The notes under the pieces were generated by a model that saw only the letters and a program-made list of their open reading frames with translations, had not been told where the DNA came from and searched no databases. Positions 1 to 8,607 of a DNA stretch of 64,000 nt are shown in pieces (position 1 is the stretch's first letter; every line of letters starts with the position of its first letter). Both the position numbers and the translations under genes were made by a program. Location of the stretch: contig NZ_RJTM01000002.1 of NCBI RefSeq assembly GCF_003725735.1, forward strand, positions 1 to 64,000, read 5' to 3'. This DNA comes from Sinomicrobium pectinilyticum (GTDB lineage: Bacteria; Bacteroidota; Bacteroidia; Flavobacteriales; Flavobacteriaceae).

Positions 1-84
1 AATTCGGTTGACCGCTAAAGGGAATGGTTTAGCGGCTAAAGGAATTCGGTTGACCGCTAAAGGGAATGGTTTAGCGGCTGACTC
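1..84. repeat. 42-bp tandem repeat at window edge
   Basis: Two head-to-tail copies with a 42-bp period (1-42 and 43-84). They are identical over the first 37 bases and diverge at the end of the second copy. Each copy holds a hairpin with stem CCGCTAAA / TTTAGCGG and an 8-base loop. The array touches the left edge, so more copies may lie outside. Function unknown. Confidence 0.8.
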
Positions 85-737
85 AAACCGGTTCGGTGTA
101 AACGTAATCCCTTAAATGGTAAAAAACAGGTCCCGGATCATCCGACGGGAAATACGGGACACCGGTCCGGCGGCAAAGGCAGGTGTGTTTTTTACCGGAA
201 GGCCGATAGTGGTGCCATCACTTTCCAACCTTTTGATTTGCAGTCCGGGGGTGGTTTAGTTTTTCTCATTAAAAATCATCCCTTACAGGACAAGCCGTTT
301 AACACAGTAAGGGCAGGAATAATTACCTCTGTACATGAAGCTGCTTGACGGACGGAAGCAAGACATTCAGGGCGTTGTGCCGGGATACCAGCCCTTAGAA
401 TACAATTCCTTAATAATGCGGATTAAAGGCTGAAATTAAACTTTTATAGCCTTCAGGCGGATATACTTTTTTGCAAGTTAGTTGCTGGTTATTGAGTTTA
501 TAGGTATTGCCTAAATAACTCAGTAACTCAATAATCTGATAACCCGACGGAAAAATCACAATGGATTGATCTTTAGCCTAAACAAAAATCCGATCCTTAA
601 CTCTCATTAATAGCCAAAAACCAGTTTCATTACCTGCCGGGACCCATAGACTTTAAAAAGTGTCCGTGAATTCATTATGACGGCTGGTATGGGTTTTGTA
701 TTTTTGACTCCTTGTTAAACAGAACAAAAAGCTACAC
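85..737. other. Gene-free region upstream of idi
   Basis: No convincing coding frame is seen. The stretch holds a perfect 11-bp inverted repeat (118-128 with 186-196, GGTAAAAAACA), a degenerate repeat of the kind TAACTCAATAATCTGATAAC around 480-545 that resembles sequence at 35580-35670, and a TATTTTTG box at 699-706 that fits the -7 consensus and probably serves idi. No clear TTG lies at the expected distance upstream. Confidence 0.5.
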
Positions 738-1268
738 ATGCAGGAAGAAAAGGTCATACTGGTAAATGAAAAAGACGAACCGCAGGGATTAATGCCTAAA
801 ATGGAAGCCCATGAAAAAGGATTACTGCACAGGGCATTTTCCGTTTTTGTTATGAATGACAAGGGGCAGACCATGATACAGCAAAGAGCAAAGACAAAAT
901 ATCATTCACCGGGCCTCTGGACCAATACCTGCTGTAGTCACCAGAGAGAAGGAGAAGGTTCCGTAGAAGCCGGTAAAAGACGGCTGATGGAGGAAATGGG
1001 ATTTACCACCGGCCTCGAGGAAATTTTTTCCTTTATATACAAGGCGCCTTTTGACAACGGATTGACCGAGCATGAATTTGATCATGTGCTGATAGGGAAA
1101 TACAATGAAACTCCGGACCCTAATCCGGATGAAGTGGCGGACTGGAAGTGGGTTTATCCGGAGGAGGTCAAAAAGGATGTGGAACTTCACCCGGAATTGT
1201 ATACGGCATGGTTTAAGATTATTTTTGATAAATTTTACGGGCACTTAATGCAAAACGCATCGCTATGA
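738..1268 (+). CDS. idi: Isopentenyl-diphosphate delta-isomerase, type I
   Basis: Interconverts isopentenyl and dimethylallyl diphosphate in the cytoplasm, feeding isoprenoid synthesis (quinones, carotenoids, undecaprenol). The 176-residue protein is a complete Nudix-fold type I enzyme. The active-site stretch TNTCCSH lies at residues 62-68, metal-binding histidines are at 25 and 31, and the acidic EHEFDHV motif is at 111-117. The start is the first ATG after a TATTTTTG box at 699-706. The stop overlaps the next start in an ATGA (1265-1268), so the two genes are probably translationally coupled. Normal length for the family. Confidence 0.95.
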   Translation: MQEEKVILVNEKDEPQGLMPKMEAHEKGLLHRAFSVFVMNDKGQTMIQQRAKTKYHSPGLWTNTCCSHQREGEGSVEAGKRRLMEEMGFTTGLEEIFSFIYKAPFDNGLTEHEFDHVLIGKYNETPDPNPDEVADWKWVYPEEVKKDVELHPELYTAWFKIIFDKFYGHLMQNASL

Positions 1269-1675
1269 GGGTAAAGGTAAGCAGGAAAGCCCATTTTAAT
1301 GCAGCACACAAACTGCACAATCCGAAATGGAGCAACGAAAAAAACGAGGAAGTCTACGGCAAATGCAGTAGTCCCAACTATCATGGCCATAATTACGAAC
1401 TCATCGTAAGCGTTACCGGGGAGGTAGACCCGGAAACCGGATTTGTTATGGACATAAAGGATCTGAAGGACCTGATAGCTGTGGAAATAGAAGATGTCTT
1501 TGATCACAAGAACCTCAATCTCGACATTCCCGACTTTGAGGAGCTTAATCCTACTGCCGAACACATTGCGGTGGTGATCTGGAACAAACTGCGCAAGTTC
1601 ATAAAACCCGATCTGGATCTCGAAGTCGTCCTGTACGAAACTCCCCGGAATTTCGTTACATATACCGGGACCTGA
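1265..1675 (+). CDS. 6-pyruvoyl-tetrahydropterin synthase family enzyme
   Basis: Zinc enzyme of the PTPS/QueD family, acting on dihydroneopterin triphosphate in either pterin or 7-deazapurine (queuosine) synthesis. The zinc ligands are visible: HFNAAH (His15) and the YHGHNY motif (His40, His42). The candidate catalytic cysteine is Cys34 in KCSSPNYHGH. That cysteine context, followed by DPETGFVMDIKDLK and DHKNLNLD, looks more like eukaryotic 6-pyruvoyl-tetrahydropterin synthase than E. coli QueD, so the true substrate cannot be fixed from sequence alone. At 136 residues it is full length. It is coupled to idi by a 4-base overlap and followed closely by manA. Confidence 0.88.
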   Translation: MRVKVSRKAHFNAAHKLHNPKWSNEKNEEVYGKCSSPNYHGHNYELIVSVTGEVDPETGFVMDIKDLKDLIAVEIEDVFDHKNLNLDIPDFEELNPTAEHIAVVIWNKLRKFIKPDLDLEVVLYETPRNFVTYTGT

Positions 1676-1730
1676 AAACATGAAGGAACCACACAAGATC
1701 AGCAACAAAAACACAAACCATATATTACAG

Positions 1731-2702
1731 ATGAAATCGTATCCTATAAAATTTACCCCCATTCTTAAAGAGCGCCTTTGGGGAGGAACCAAGTTACGTG
1801 ATGTGCTCGGAAAAGAGATCAGCAGCGATATTACCGGGGAAAGCTGGGAACTGTCGGCAGTACCGGGAGATGTTTCCGTAGTGGCCAATGGTCCGTACAA
1901 AGATAAAAGCCTTCAGGAACTTATGGATACACATGGTGCGGCATTGCTGGGAGAAAGTGTATTAAGCCGGTTCGGGACCGAATTCCCTATCCTTATCAAG
2001 TTTATCGATGCCAAACAGGATTTGTCCATCCAACTGCACCCTAATGATGAGCTGGCAAGAAAAAGACATAACTCTTTCGGAAAAACCGAGATGTGGTACA
2101 TCATGCAGGCCGATGAAGGGGCCGAACTGATCGTTGGGTTCAACAAAAATGTGACCAAAGAAGAATATACGGCCAATCTGGAAAAAAATACCCTTACCGA
2201 TATCCTGAATTACGAAAAGGTAAAAGAGGGTGACACTTTTTTTATAAATACAGGAAAAGTACACGCCATAGGAGCGGGGGTATTACTGGCCGAAATACAG
2301 CAAACTTCCGACGTAACCTATCGCATCTATGATTTTAACCGCAGGGACAAGGACGGAAATACCCGCGAACTGCATACCGAACAGGCCCTGGATGCTATTG
2401 ATTATGAAAAGAAAGACGATTTTAAAGTAGCATATACCAAAGAGAAGAACGTGTCCAATACCATGGTGGAATGTCCTTATTTCACTACGAATTATATGGA
2501 TGTGGAAGGCCATCTCGAACACGATATAACAGGCAGGGACTCTTTTAGTATTTATATGTGTGTGGACGGGGAAGCCGAAATAGCTATAGGGGAAATAACC
2601 GAAAAGGTACGGAAGGGAGAAACCGTATTGATCCCGGCAACGACGGAGATGGTTAACCTCATTTCGGATAAAGCCAAACTATTGGAAGTATACATCGGGT
2701 AA
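1731..2702 (+). CDS. manA: Mannose-6-phosphate isomerase, class I
   Basis: Cupin-type zinc enzyme that interconverts mannose-6-phosphate and fructose-6-phosphate, linking glycolysis to GDP-mannose and surface polysaccharide precursors. The start at 1731 gives MKSYPIKFTPILKERLWGG, which lines up with the N-terminus of the short Bacillus-type ManA; an in-frame ATG at 1680 would add 17 unrelated residues. The motifs IQLHPND, GKTEMWYI and the GKVHAIG and LAEIQQTSD segments are intact. The protein has 323 residues, normal for the short class. It probably forms an operon with the two preceding genes. Confidence 0.9.
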   Translation: MKSYPIKFTPILKERLWGGTKLRDVLGKEISSDITGESWELSAVPGDVSVVANGPYKDKSLQELMDTHGAALLGESVLSRFGTEFPILIKFIDAKQDLSIQLHPNDELARKRHNSFGKTEMWYIMQADEGAELIVGFNKNVTKEEYTANLEKNTLTDILNYEKVKEGDTFFINTGKVHAIGAGVLLAEIQQTSDVTYRIYDFNRRDKDGNTRELHTEQALDAIDYEKKDDFKVAYTKEKNVSNTMVECPYFTTNYMDVEGHLEHDITGRDSFSIYMCVDGEAEIAIGEITEKVRKGETVLIPATTEMVNLISDKAKLLEVYIG

Positions 2703-2743
2703 ATTACCGTAAAAAATCTAAATTTGTAAAAAATTAATATATC

Positions 2744-3013
2744 ATGGCAAGTGTTAAGAATCTGAAGAAAGAGATCAATTCTGTTTTGGGAGATATTATA
2801 GAAGCGGTATACGTATGGGAAACTGCGACAGATAATAATAATTCCAAAGAGGGAAATGCAATAATTGACGAAGCTATCGACGTTTTTGACGATCTGATCG
2901 AAAAAGTGAACGATAAAAGTGTGGAGAACAGAACTGCTCATTTAAAGTCAGTTAACGAGGAATTGGAGACAAAGGCCAATGCGCTGATCGAAAAAGTAAA
3001 CAAGTTGTCATAA
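2744..3013 (+). CDS. Conserved small coiled-coil protein, unknown function
   Basis: An 89-residue, mostly helical protein starting MASVKNLKKEINSVLGDIIE. It is rich in Lys, Glu and Asp with heptad-like leucines, and has no signal peptide or membrane segment. I recognise it as a type of short protein common in Flavobacteriia but know of no established function. A TAAATTTG box at 2719-2726 just upstream fits the -7 consensus, so it may have its own promoter. It ends about 70 bases before the tRNA gene. A nucleoid or structural role would be a guess. Confidence 0.75.
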   Translation: MASVKNLKKEINSVLGDIIEAVYVWETATDNNNSKEGNAIIDEAIDVFDDLIEKVNDKSVENRTAHLKSVNEELETKANALIEKVNKLS

Positions 3014-3030
3014 TTTTTTTGAAAAAAAGA

Positions 3031-3061
3031 TTGGCAGAAAATAAAATCCATTTTATATTTG
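3031..3061 (+). promoter_or_regulatory. Promoter of tRNA-Thr
   Basis: TTG at 3031-3033, 20-base spacer, TATATTTG at 3054-3061. This matches the Bacteroidota consensus (TTG, 17-23 bases, TAnnTTTG) and sits 25 bases before the tRNA. Confidence 0.8.
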
Positions 3062-3086
3062 CCACCGCTTTTAAGGCATACTTGAG

Positions 3087-3160
3087 GCCGGCATAGCTCA
3101 GTTGGCCAGAGCACGTGATTTGTAATCTCGGGGTCGTGGGTTCGAATCCCTCTGCCGGCT
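3087..3160 (+). tRNA. tRNA-Thr (anticodon UGU)
   Basis: A 74-base cloverleaf. The acceptor stem is GCCGGCA (3087-3093) with TGCCGGC before the discriminator base. The D-arm is GCTCAGTTGGCCAGAGC, the anticodon loop TTTGTAA (TGT), and the T-arm GTGGGTTCGAATCCC. The anticodon stem shows one U-U pair. CCA is not encoded. It reads ACA threonine codons. It has its own promoter and is followed at once by a strong terminator. Confidence 0.96.
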
Positions 3161-3166
3161 CAAGCA

Positions 3167-3194
3167 AAACCCTTCGTTTCCGAAGGGTTTTTTT
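3167..3194 (+). terminator. Intrinsic terminator after tRNA-Thr
   Basis: Perfect 10-bp stem AAACCCTTCG / CGAAGGGTTT with a 4-base loop, followed by a T run at 3188-3194. Confidence 0.92.
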
Positions 3195-3288
3195 ATGGGG
3201 TTAATTGAGGATTTCCTGGAGTTGTTCCGGACAAAGACGTGTCATTTTCATCTTTTCACGTATTTTTGCGGCACAAGAATACTGTTTT

Positions 3289-4308
3289 ATGTACAAATCT
3301 CTCATCCGTCCCGTTCTTTTTCAGTTCGATCCCGAAAAGGTACATCACTTTACTTTCGCCTTTATAAAAGCGGTAAATAAGATACCCGGTATGCGGGCAT
3401 TGCTTAAAAGCATATATACGGTTAACGATCCGAGCCTGGAAAGAGAGGTATTCGGTCTGAAATTTAAAAACCCCGTTGGCCTTGCCGCGGGATTTGACAA
3501 AGATGCCAGGCTGTTCAACGAACTTTCGGGTTTTGGATTCGGATTTATCGAAATCGGGACCCTGACCCCGAAACCCCAGCCCGGAAACCCGCGCAGGCGA
3601 TTGTTCCGCTTACGTGCCGACACCGCCATTGTAAACAGGATGGGATTTAATAACGGAGGAGTGGAAGAGGCCGTAAAATGTCTCAGGAAAAACAAGGGCG
3701 TCCTGGTGGGGGGGAATATAGGTAAAAACAAAGTAACACCCAACGAAGATGCTGCGGAAGATTACCGTATATGTTTTGAAGCCCTTTACGATTATGTCGA
3801 CTATTTTGTCGTGAACGTCAGCTCACCGAATACACCCAACCTGAGGGCCTTGCAGGATAAGGAGCCCCTGAAAAAACTACTGAGCAGTTTACAAGACCAT
3901 AAACTACAGGCTACCGGGAAAAAACCGGTATTACTGAAAATAGCTCCCGATCTTACCGAGGGACAACTCAGAGATATTGTCCATATCGTGGAAGAGACCG
4001 GTATTGCCGGAGTAATAGCTACCAATACTACCATTTCCCGGGAAGGCTTAAGGTCTCCTGAGAAGGAAGAGGTAGGGGGACTGAGCGGAAAACCGCTGAA
4101 AGACCGTTCTACGGAGGTCATACGGTTTCTGAATAGGGAAAGCAAAGGCAGTTTCCCCATCATAGGCGTGGGAGGTATACATTCTCCCGGCGATGCCCTG
4201 GAAAAACTGGAAGCAGGGGCCAGTCTGGTCCAGGTCTACACGGGTTTCATATACGAAGGCCCCGGACTGGTAAAACGGATAAACAAAGGACTGCTCCGCA
4301 AATTGTAA
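3289..4308 (+). CDS. pyrD: Dihydroorotate dehydrogenase, quinone-dependent (class 2)
   Basis: Oxidises dihydroorotate to orotate in pyrimidine synthesis, using FMN and membrane quinone. The start at 3289 ([20 protein letters not shown]) gives 339 residues and the class 2 N-terminal helix; an upstream in-frame ATG at 3205 would add a non-homologous extension. FMN-barrel motifs are clear: [34 protein letters not shown], the catalytic-serine segment [19 protein letters not shown], and GVGGI near the end. A TATTTTTG box lies at 3261-3268, shortly before the start. Confidence 0.95.
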   Translation: MYKSLIRPVLFQFDPEKVHHFTFAFIKAVNKIPGMRALLKSIYTVNDPSLEREVFGLKFKNPVGLAAGFDKDARLFNELSGFGFGFIEIGTLTPKPQPGNPRRRLFRLRADTAIVNRMGFNNGGVEEAVKCLRKNKGVLVGGNIGKNKVTPNEDAAEDYRICFEALYDYVDYFVVNVSSPNTPNLRALQDKEPLKKLLSSLQDHKLQATGKKPVLLKIAPDLTEGQLRDIVHIVEETGIAGVIATNTTISREGLRSPEKEEVGGLSGKPLKDRSTEVIRFLNRESKGSFPIIGVGGIHSPGDALEKLEAGASLVQVYTGFIYEGPGLVKRINKGLLRKL

Positions 4309-4399
4309 AATTGGCTTCTGCCCCCGGAACAGGATTGTTGTATACGGTAAGCCGTGATAAACTAACCCAAATTGTTTACATTTGAATAAAATAAGACCT

Positions 4400-5065
4400 A
4401 TGCAAAAACATGTTATTTTCGATATGGACGGTGTACTTGTGGATAGCGAGCCCGTTCATATGCAAATACTGGAAGAAGTGCTGGCGGGGATCGGGGTGGA
4501 AGTGACCAGGGAATACCATTTTACCCTTGTGGGAATGGGCGCATTAATGATCTGGGAAAAACTCAAAAAGGATTTCGGCCTTAACGGTGATCCCCGGGAT
4601 CTTCTGGAGGCACATAAAGCATATTTTTTCCAGGTTATACACAACAGGGAAATTCCGTTGACCAATGGAATTTCCGAATTGCTCGACCGTTTGAAATTGG
4701 AAGGCTATAACCTTTCCCTGGGGTCCTCTTCTCCGGTTAAGCTCATCGATATTTTTATGGAAAAGGTAAACCTCAGGAGTTATTTTGATCATGTTGTAAG
4801 TAGTGAACATGTAGCCAACGGAAAACCTTTCCCGGACATTTTTCTGAGAATATCCGAGTTATATGATATTTCTCCCGATAAATTTGTGGTGATCGAGGAC
4901 AGTAAGAACGGGGTCCGTGCAGCCCGGTCCGCAGGGATGCAATGTATAGGATACAGGAACATGAATTCGGGGAACCAGGATCTCTCCGCAGCCAATCTCT
5001 TGATTTATGATTTCCGTGAACTTACCACTGAGAAAATGGATATGTTTTACCTGGTGAATGAATAG
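4400..5065 (+). CDS. HAD-superfamily phosphatase (beta-phosphoglucomutase-like)
   Basis: HAD subfamily IA hydrolase of 221 residues. Motif I is FDMDGVLVDSEP (residues 8-19), motif II is SLGSSSP, the lysine of motif III is in NGKPFPD, and motif IV is VIEDSKNGVRAA. The helical cap sits after motif I, as in beta-phosphoglucomutase and sugar-phosphate phosphatases; the substrate cannot be told. The start is the ATG at 4400, 16 bases after a TACATTTG box (4377-4384). Its last codons overlap the next gene by 8 bases, suggesting coupled expression. Confidence 0.88.
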   Translation: MQKHVIFDMDGVLVDSEPVHMQILEEVLAGIGVEVTREYHFTLVGMGALMIWEKLKKDFGLNGDPRDLLEAHKAYFFQVIHNREIPLTNGISELLDRLKLEGYNLSLGSSSPVKLIDIFMEKVNLRSYFDHVVSSEHVANGKPFPDIFLRISELYDISPDKFVVIEDSKNGVRAARSAGMQCIGYRNMNSGNQDLSAANLLIYDFRELTTEKMDMFYLVNE

Positions 5066-5921
5066 AGTAAAGCTCATAGAATGTCCGCGGGATGCCATGC
5101 AGGGTATCCGGGCCTTTATACCTACAGCTGAAAAAGCGGCGTATATACAGTCCCTGTTGCGTGTGGGGTTCGACACTATAGATTTCGGGAGTTTTGTTTC
5201 CCCTAAGGCCATTCCGCAAATGGCGGATACGGCGGAAGTCCTGGGTGCCCTGGACCTTTCGGGGACAAAGAGCAAGTTGTTGGCTATCGTGGCTAATGTC
5301 CGTGGGGCAGAGGATGCTGTGCTCCATCCGGAAATTCATTACCTGGGCTATCCTTTCTCTATCTCCGAAAACTTCCAGATGCGTAATACCCACAAGACTA
5401 TTGCGGAATCTACTGTTTTTTTACAGGAAATACTGGATATTGCCCATAAGGCCGGTAAAGAAGTGGTAGCCTATCTTTCCATGGGCTTCGGGAACCCTTA
5501 CGGGGACCCCTGGAATGTGGAAATTGTTGCGGAGTGGACGGAAAAACTTTCCGCAATGGGAGTAAAGATATTATCCCTGTCCGATACCGTTGGCAGTTCT
5601 ACCCCCGACGTCATCCGCTATCTGTTTTCCAACCTTATTCCGGCTTACCCGGACATAGAATTCGGTGCGCATTTGCATACTACTCCCGCTTCCTGGTACG
5701 AAAAAGCAGATGCGGCATACAAATCCGGATGCCTCAGGTTTGACGGGGCCATACAGGGGTTCGGCGGTTGTCCCATGGCCAAGGACGAACTTACCGGTAA
5801 TATGCCCACAGAAAAAATGTTTTCTTATTTTACTGCTGAAAAAGCAGACACGGGGCTTTCTCCGATGAGTTTTGAAAGTGCCTATAATGAAGCGACCAGG
5901 ATCTTTGGTGCCTATTTCTGA
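5058..5921 (+). CDS. Hydroxymethylglutaryl-CoA lyase
   Basis: DRE-TIM metallolyase of 287 residues that should cleave HMG-CoA to acetoacetate and acetyl-CoA, the last step of leucine breakdown. The N-terminus has LIECPRDAMQGI, a variant of the usual GPRDGLQ; the Arg and Asp are kept. The metal-binding HLHTT and the catalytic-cysteine loop GFGGCPMAKDEL are present. It overlaps the HAD gene by 8 bases. Leucine dehydrogenase at 26.9 kb would feed the same pathway. Confidence 0.9.
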   Translation: MNRVKLIECPRDAMQGIRAFIPTAEKAAYIQSLLRVGFDTIDFGSFVSPKAIPQMADTAEVLGALDLSGTKSKLLAIVANVRGAEDAVLHPEIHYLGYPFSISENFQMRNTHKTIAESTVFLQEILDIAHKAGKEVVAYLSMGFGNPYGDPWNVEIVAEWTEKLSAMGVKILSLSDTVGSSTPDVIRYLFSNLIPAYPDIEFGAHLHTTPASWYEKADAAYKSGCLRFDGAIQGFGGCPMAKDELTGNMPTEKMFSYFTAEKADTGLSPMSFESAYNEATRIFGAYF

Positions 5922-6095
5922 TTTCATCGCTGCATATGGCCGTCAGGATTTCCCTCCTCAGGAGACCGAAGAGGCGGCTCCGGGAGCAATCGGTGTCTTT
6001 GCGGAACGGTTGTCCCGCTCATTCTGCTTGTTTTTTCCGCCTTCCACTCCGGGCAGACAGCAGTAGAAGTACAAACTCTTTTCTTTTTGCCGGAA

Positions 6096-6400
6096 TTACT
6101 TTAGCGTGAATAATGGATAAGTATAAAGCATTGATAAACAGATGCTATATTAGTGATGATTTAGATATTTCCCAATGCCATAACTGAAAAGCGTCTCCCG
6201 ATATCGGGAGCGAACCCTGCCAAAAGCTGGGTGCGGCAATCTCATGAGGCAGGCAGCATACTTCCAATAGTATGCGCATACCTGCCAGGAGACTGCCACC
6301 CCCTCACTATCGTTCGGTGTCGCAGTGACGATATTTTTATTTTAAATAATTGATAATGATATTATTGACAAACATTTTAAACATTATTCACGTTACTTTA
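6096..6400. mobile_element. Possible miniature inverted-repeat element with 8-bp flanking repeats
   Basis: An 11-bp perfect inverted repeat, CGTGAATAATG (6105-6115) and CATTATTCACG (6382-6392), is bracketed by the direct repeat TTACTTTA at 6096-6103 and 6393-6400, with one extra G on the left. This is the layout of a small non-autonomous element with a target duplication. The right end recurs as 20 identical bases, in the opposite orientation, at 58974-58993. No transposase is encoded. Confidence 0.5.
6195..6300. repeat. Palindrome and large cruciform
   Basis: CTCCCGATATCGGGAG (6195-6210) is a 16-base perfect palindrome. Bases 6231-6300 then fold as stacked stems: GGCAATCTC with GAGACTGCC, GGCAGG with CCTGCC, and GCATACT with AGTATGC around a short loop. 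It looks like a REP-type or extragenic palindrome. Confidence 0.7.
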
Positions 6401-6739
6401 ATGAAAAGGATGGTATTGCTTTCTAGTTTACGGAATAACATATTTTATGTTTAAAATAAAAAATGGCCTTTAATCCCCCAGGGCAAACGCATTATAATGG
6501 AGTAATTTCATTTAAGGTTAAAAGCTTAAGGGGTATTTCCGGTTCTTGATAAGTTCGGAGTTGGTTAGTCAGGGAGTTGAAACGGAAACCTTCACTATAA
6601 AATTCCAGAACTCCCAAACTTAGTTTCCATCATCAGTTTACAACAAAACACTATAAATCACCAATTCTCCCGGTCTCTGAGCCCTTCAGCAAGCTCAGGA
6701 TACCCGCCGGATGGGCAGAAACTAAAGCCGAAGGGCAGA

Positions 6740-6810
6740 TTACAGGTTAGACTGGAACCTGGAACCTGAAACCTGAAACCTGAAACCTGTAACCTGAAAC
6801 CTGTAACCAT
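6740..6810. repeat. Short AACCTG tandem repeats
   Basis: Roughly seven copies of a 7-10 base motif of the form CCTGAAA or CCTGTAA. Related motifs lie after guaB (8387-8452) and at 18600-18670. Confidence 0.7.
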
Positions 6811-6870
6811 TAAACATTGCAATTATAGTTTTTTTAATACGTTTCCCCTATTTAATCCCCAAATTTGACG

Positions 6871-6901
6871 TATATTTGCGTGCAACTAATTTATAAGTTG
6901 C
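6871..6901 (+). promoter_or_regulatory. guaB -7 box and 5' leader hairpin
   Basis: TATATTTG at 6871-6878 matches the -7 consensus. The short leader that follows contains a 6-bp hairpin, GCAACT (6882-6887) with AGTTGC (6896-6901), ending 3 bases before the ATG. The stem could affect initiation. No good TTG -33 element was found. Confidence 0.6.
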
Positions 6902-6904
6902 GCC

Positions 6905-8380
6905 ATGAAAGCTCATAGTTCAAAAATTGTAGGAGAGGGGTTGACGTATGATGATGTCCTTCTTGTTCCGGCTTATTCGGAAGTCTTACCCAGAGAGGTC
7001 AATATCCAGACCAAATTCACTAAAAACATAACGATCAATGTACCTATAGTTTCCGCTGCGATGGATACTGTTACGGAATCGGCAATGGCCATTGCCATAG
7101 CGCGGGAGGGCGGTATAGGTGTATTGCATAAAAATATGACAGCCGAGCAGCAGGCTCTCGAAGTTCGTAAGGTAAAGCGGGCGGAAAGCGGAATGATCAT
7201 CGACCCGGTGACTCTGCCGCTTACGGCAAAAGTAGTCGATGCAAAGAAAAACATGGCCGAACACAGTATTGGAGGGATACCTATTGTCGATGACGAAGGT
7301 TATCTCAAAGGGATTGTGACCAACAGGGACCTGCGGTTCGAGAAAAACAACAACAGGCCGATAGTGGAGGTGATGACTTCCGGCAACCTGGTAACTGTAG
7401 GAGAAGGTACTTCTTTGGCAGATGCCGAAGGGATACTACAGGAGAACAAGATTGAGAAATTACCTGTAGTAAATTCGGAAAACAAGCTCGTAGGGCTTAT
7501 TACGTTCAGGGATATCACCAAGCTTACCCAAAAACCCATAGCCAATAAAGACAAGTACGGCAGGCTTCGCGTGGCTGCCGCAATAGGAGTTACGGGAGAT
7601 GCCGTAGAACGCGCCGAAGCATTGGTAAATGCCGGGGTCGATGCCATAATAATAGATACCGCCCACGGTCATACCAGGGGAGTGGTAAGTGTACTTAAAG
7701 AAGTTAAAAGAACATATCCCGAACTCGATGTTGTGGTGGGAAATATCGCTACCGCAGAAGCGGCCAGGTACCTGGTGGAGAATGGTGCGGATGCCGTAAA
7801 GGTAGGGATTGGCCCGGGATCTATCTGTACAACCCGTGTCGTGGCCGGGGTAGGGTTCCCGCAATTTTCGGCAGTGCTGGAAGTAGCCTCCGGTATTAAA
7901 GGTTCGGGTGTACCTGTAATAGCCGACGGAGGTGTCCGGTATACCGGGGATATCCCGAAAGCCATTGCTGCAGGAGCAGATTGTGTAATGCTCGGATCAC
8001 TGCTTGCCGGGACCAAAGAGTCCCCGGGAGAAACCATTATTTACGAAGGCAGAAAATTCAAGAGTTACAGGGGAATGGGATCTGTTGAAGCCATGAAGCA
8101 GGGAAGTAAGGACCGTTATTTCCAGGATGTGGAAGATGATATTAAAAAACTCGTGCCGGAAGGTATTGTTGGCCGGGTGCCCTACAAAGGAGAACTGGTG
8201 GAGAGTATGCACCAGTTTATAGGCGGTCTCCGTGCAGGTATGGGATATTGCGGTGCCAAAGATATAGAGACCCTTAAAGAAACCGGGCAGTTCGTTAAAA
8301 TTACCGCCTCGGGTATCAACGAAAGCCATCCTCATGATGTGGCTATAACCAAAGAGGCCCCTAATTACAGCAGGAGGTAA
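6905..8380 (+). CDS. guaB: Inosine-5'-monophosphate dehydrogenase
   Basis: Oxidises IMP to XMP with NAD+, the committed step of guanine nucleotide synthesis, in the cytoplasm. The 491-residue protein is full length. It begins with the [20 protein letters not shown] segment, carries two CBS domains at about residues 95-210, and then the rest of the TIM barrel with the catalytic-cysteine loop GPGSICTTR and the flap segment YRGMGS. It appears to be transcribed alone, with a repeat-rich region upstream and an inverted repeat after the stop. Confidence 0.98.
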   Translation: MKAHSSKIVGEGLTYDDVLLVPAYSEVLPREVNIQTKFTKNITINVPIVSAAMDTVTESAMAIAIAREGGIGVLHKNMTAEQQALEVRKVKRAESGMIIDPVTLPLTAKVVDAKKNMAEHSIGGIPIVDDEGYLKGIVTNRDLRFEKNNNRPIVEVMTSGNLVTVGEGTSLADAEGILQENKIEKLPVVNSENKLVGLITFRDITKLTQKPIANKDKYGRLRVAAAIGVTGDAVERAEALVNAGVDAIIIDTAHGHTRGVVSVLKEVKRTYPELDVVVGNIATAEAARYLVENGADAVKVGIGPGSICTTRVVAGVGFPQFSAVLEVASGIKGSGVPVIADGGVRYTGDIPKAIAAGADCVMLGSLLAGTKESPGETIIYEGRKFKSYRGMGSVEAMKQGSKDRYFQDVEDDIKKLVPEGIVGRVPYKGELVESMHQFIGGLRAGMGYCGAKDIETLKETGQFVKITASGINESHPHDVAITKEAPNYSRR

Positions 8381-8395
8381 TAGTGCTGCAGGTTC

Positions 8396-8447
8396 CAGGT
8401 TGCAGGTTGCAAGTTTGATGACGTACACCGGTCTAACCTGCAACCTG
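8396..8447. repeat. Inverted repeat after guaB
   Basis: A 13-bp perfect stem, CAGGTTGCAGGTT (8396-8408) with AACCTGCAACCTG (8435-8447), and a 26-base loop. No T run follows, so it is a weak terminator candidate. The arms belong to the AACCTG repeat family. Confidence 0.7.
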
Positions 8448-8492
8448 TAACCACAAACTACATAAATCTTTGTTAAACGTCCGGGCCCTGAC

Positions 8493-8522
8493 TTGCGATA
8501 TTTTATCGAATTACTATTTTTG
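8493..8522 (+). promoter_or_regulatory. Promoter of the PPIase operon
   Basis: TTG at 8493-8495, 19-base spacer, TATTTTTG at 8515-8522, followed by a leader of roughly 80 bases to the ATG at 8608. Confidence 0.72.
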
Positions 8523-8607
8523 TTTGCCCTCGAATAATACCAGGAAAAAACCGATATATGCCTGTTGCCCCCTGGCGAAGGACCGTGGGGGACTAAAAAG
8601 AGGTTTG

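Larger units (their letters stand above)
5922..6904. other. Repeat-rich 980-base intergenic region before guaB
   Basis: No credible gene. It holds, in order: a possible miniature element with terminal repeats (6105-6392) that contains a large cruciform; a segment CCAGGGCAAACGCATTATA (6480-6498) that recurs at 18478; short AACCTG repeats (6740-6810); and a TTGCAATTAT plus poly-T stretch (6817-6850) that also recurs near 18675. The guaB -7 box closes the region. Confidence 0.65.

Noticed and set aside
1-84. 42-bp tandem repeat as a CRISPR remnant
   Set aside because: The units are directly adjacent without unique spacers.
5872-6066. Open frame overlapping the end of the HMG-CoA lyase gene
   Set aside because: Mostly overlaps the lyase in another frame and continues into repeat-rich sequence; no motif.
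6740-6810. AACCTG repeats as a CRISPR array
   Set aside because: Units are only 7-10 bases with no regular spacers, and no cas genes are near.
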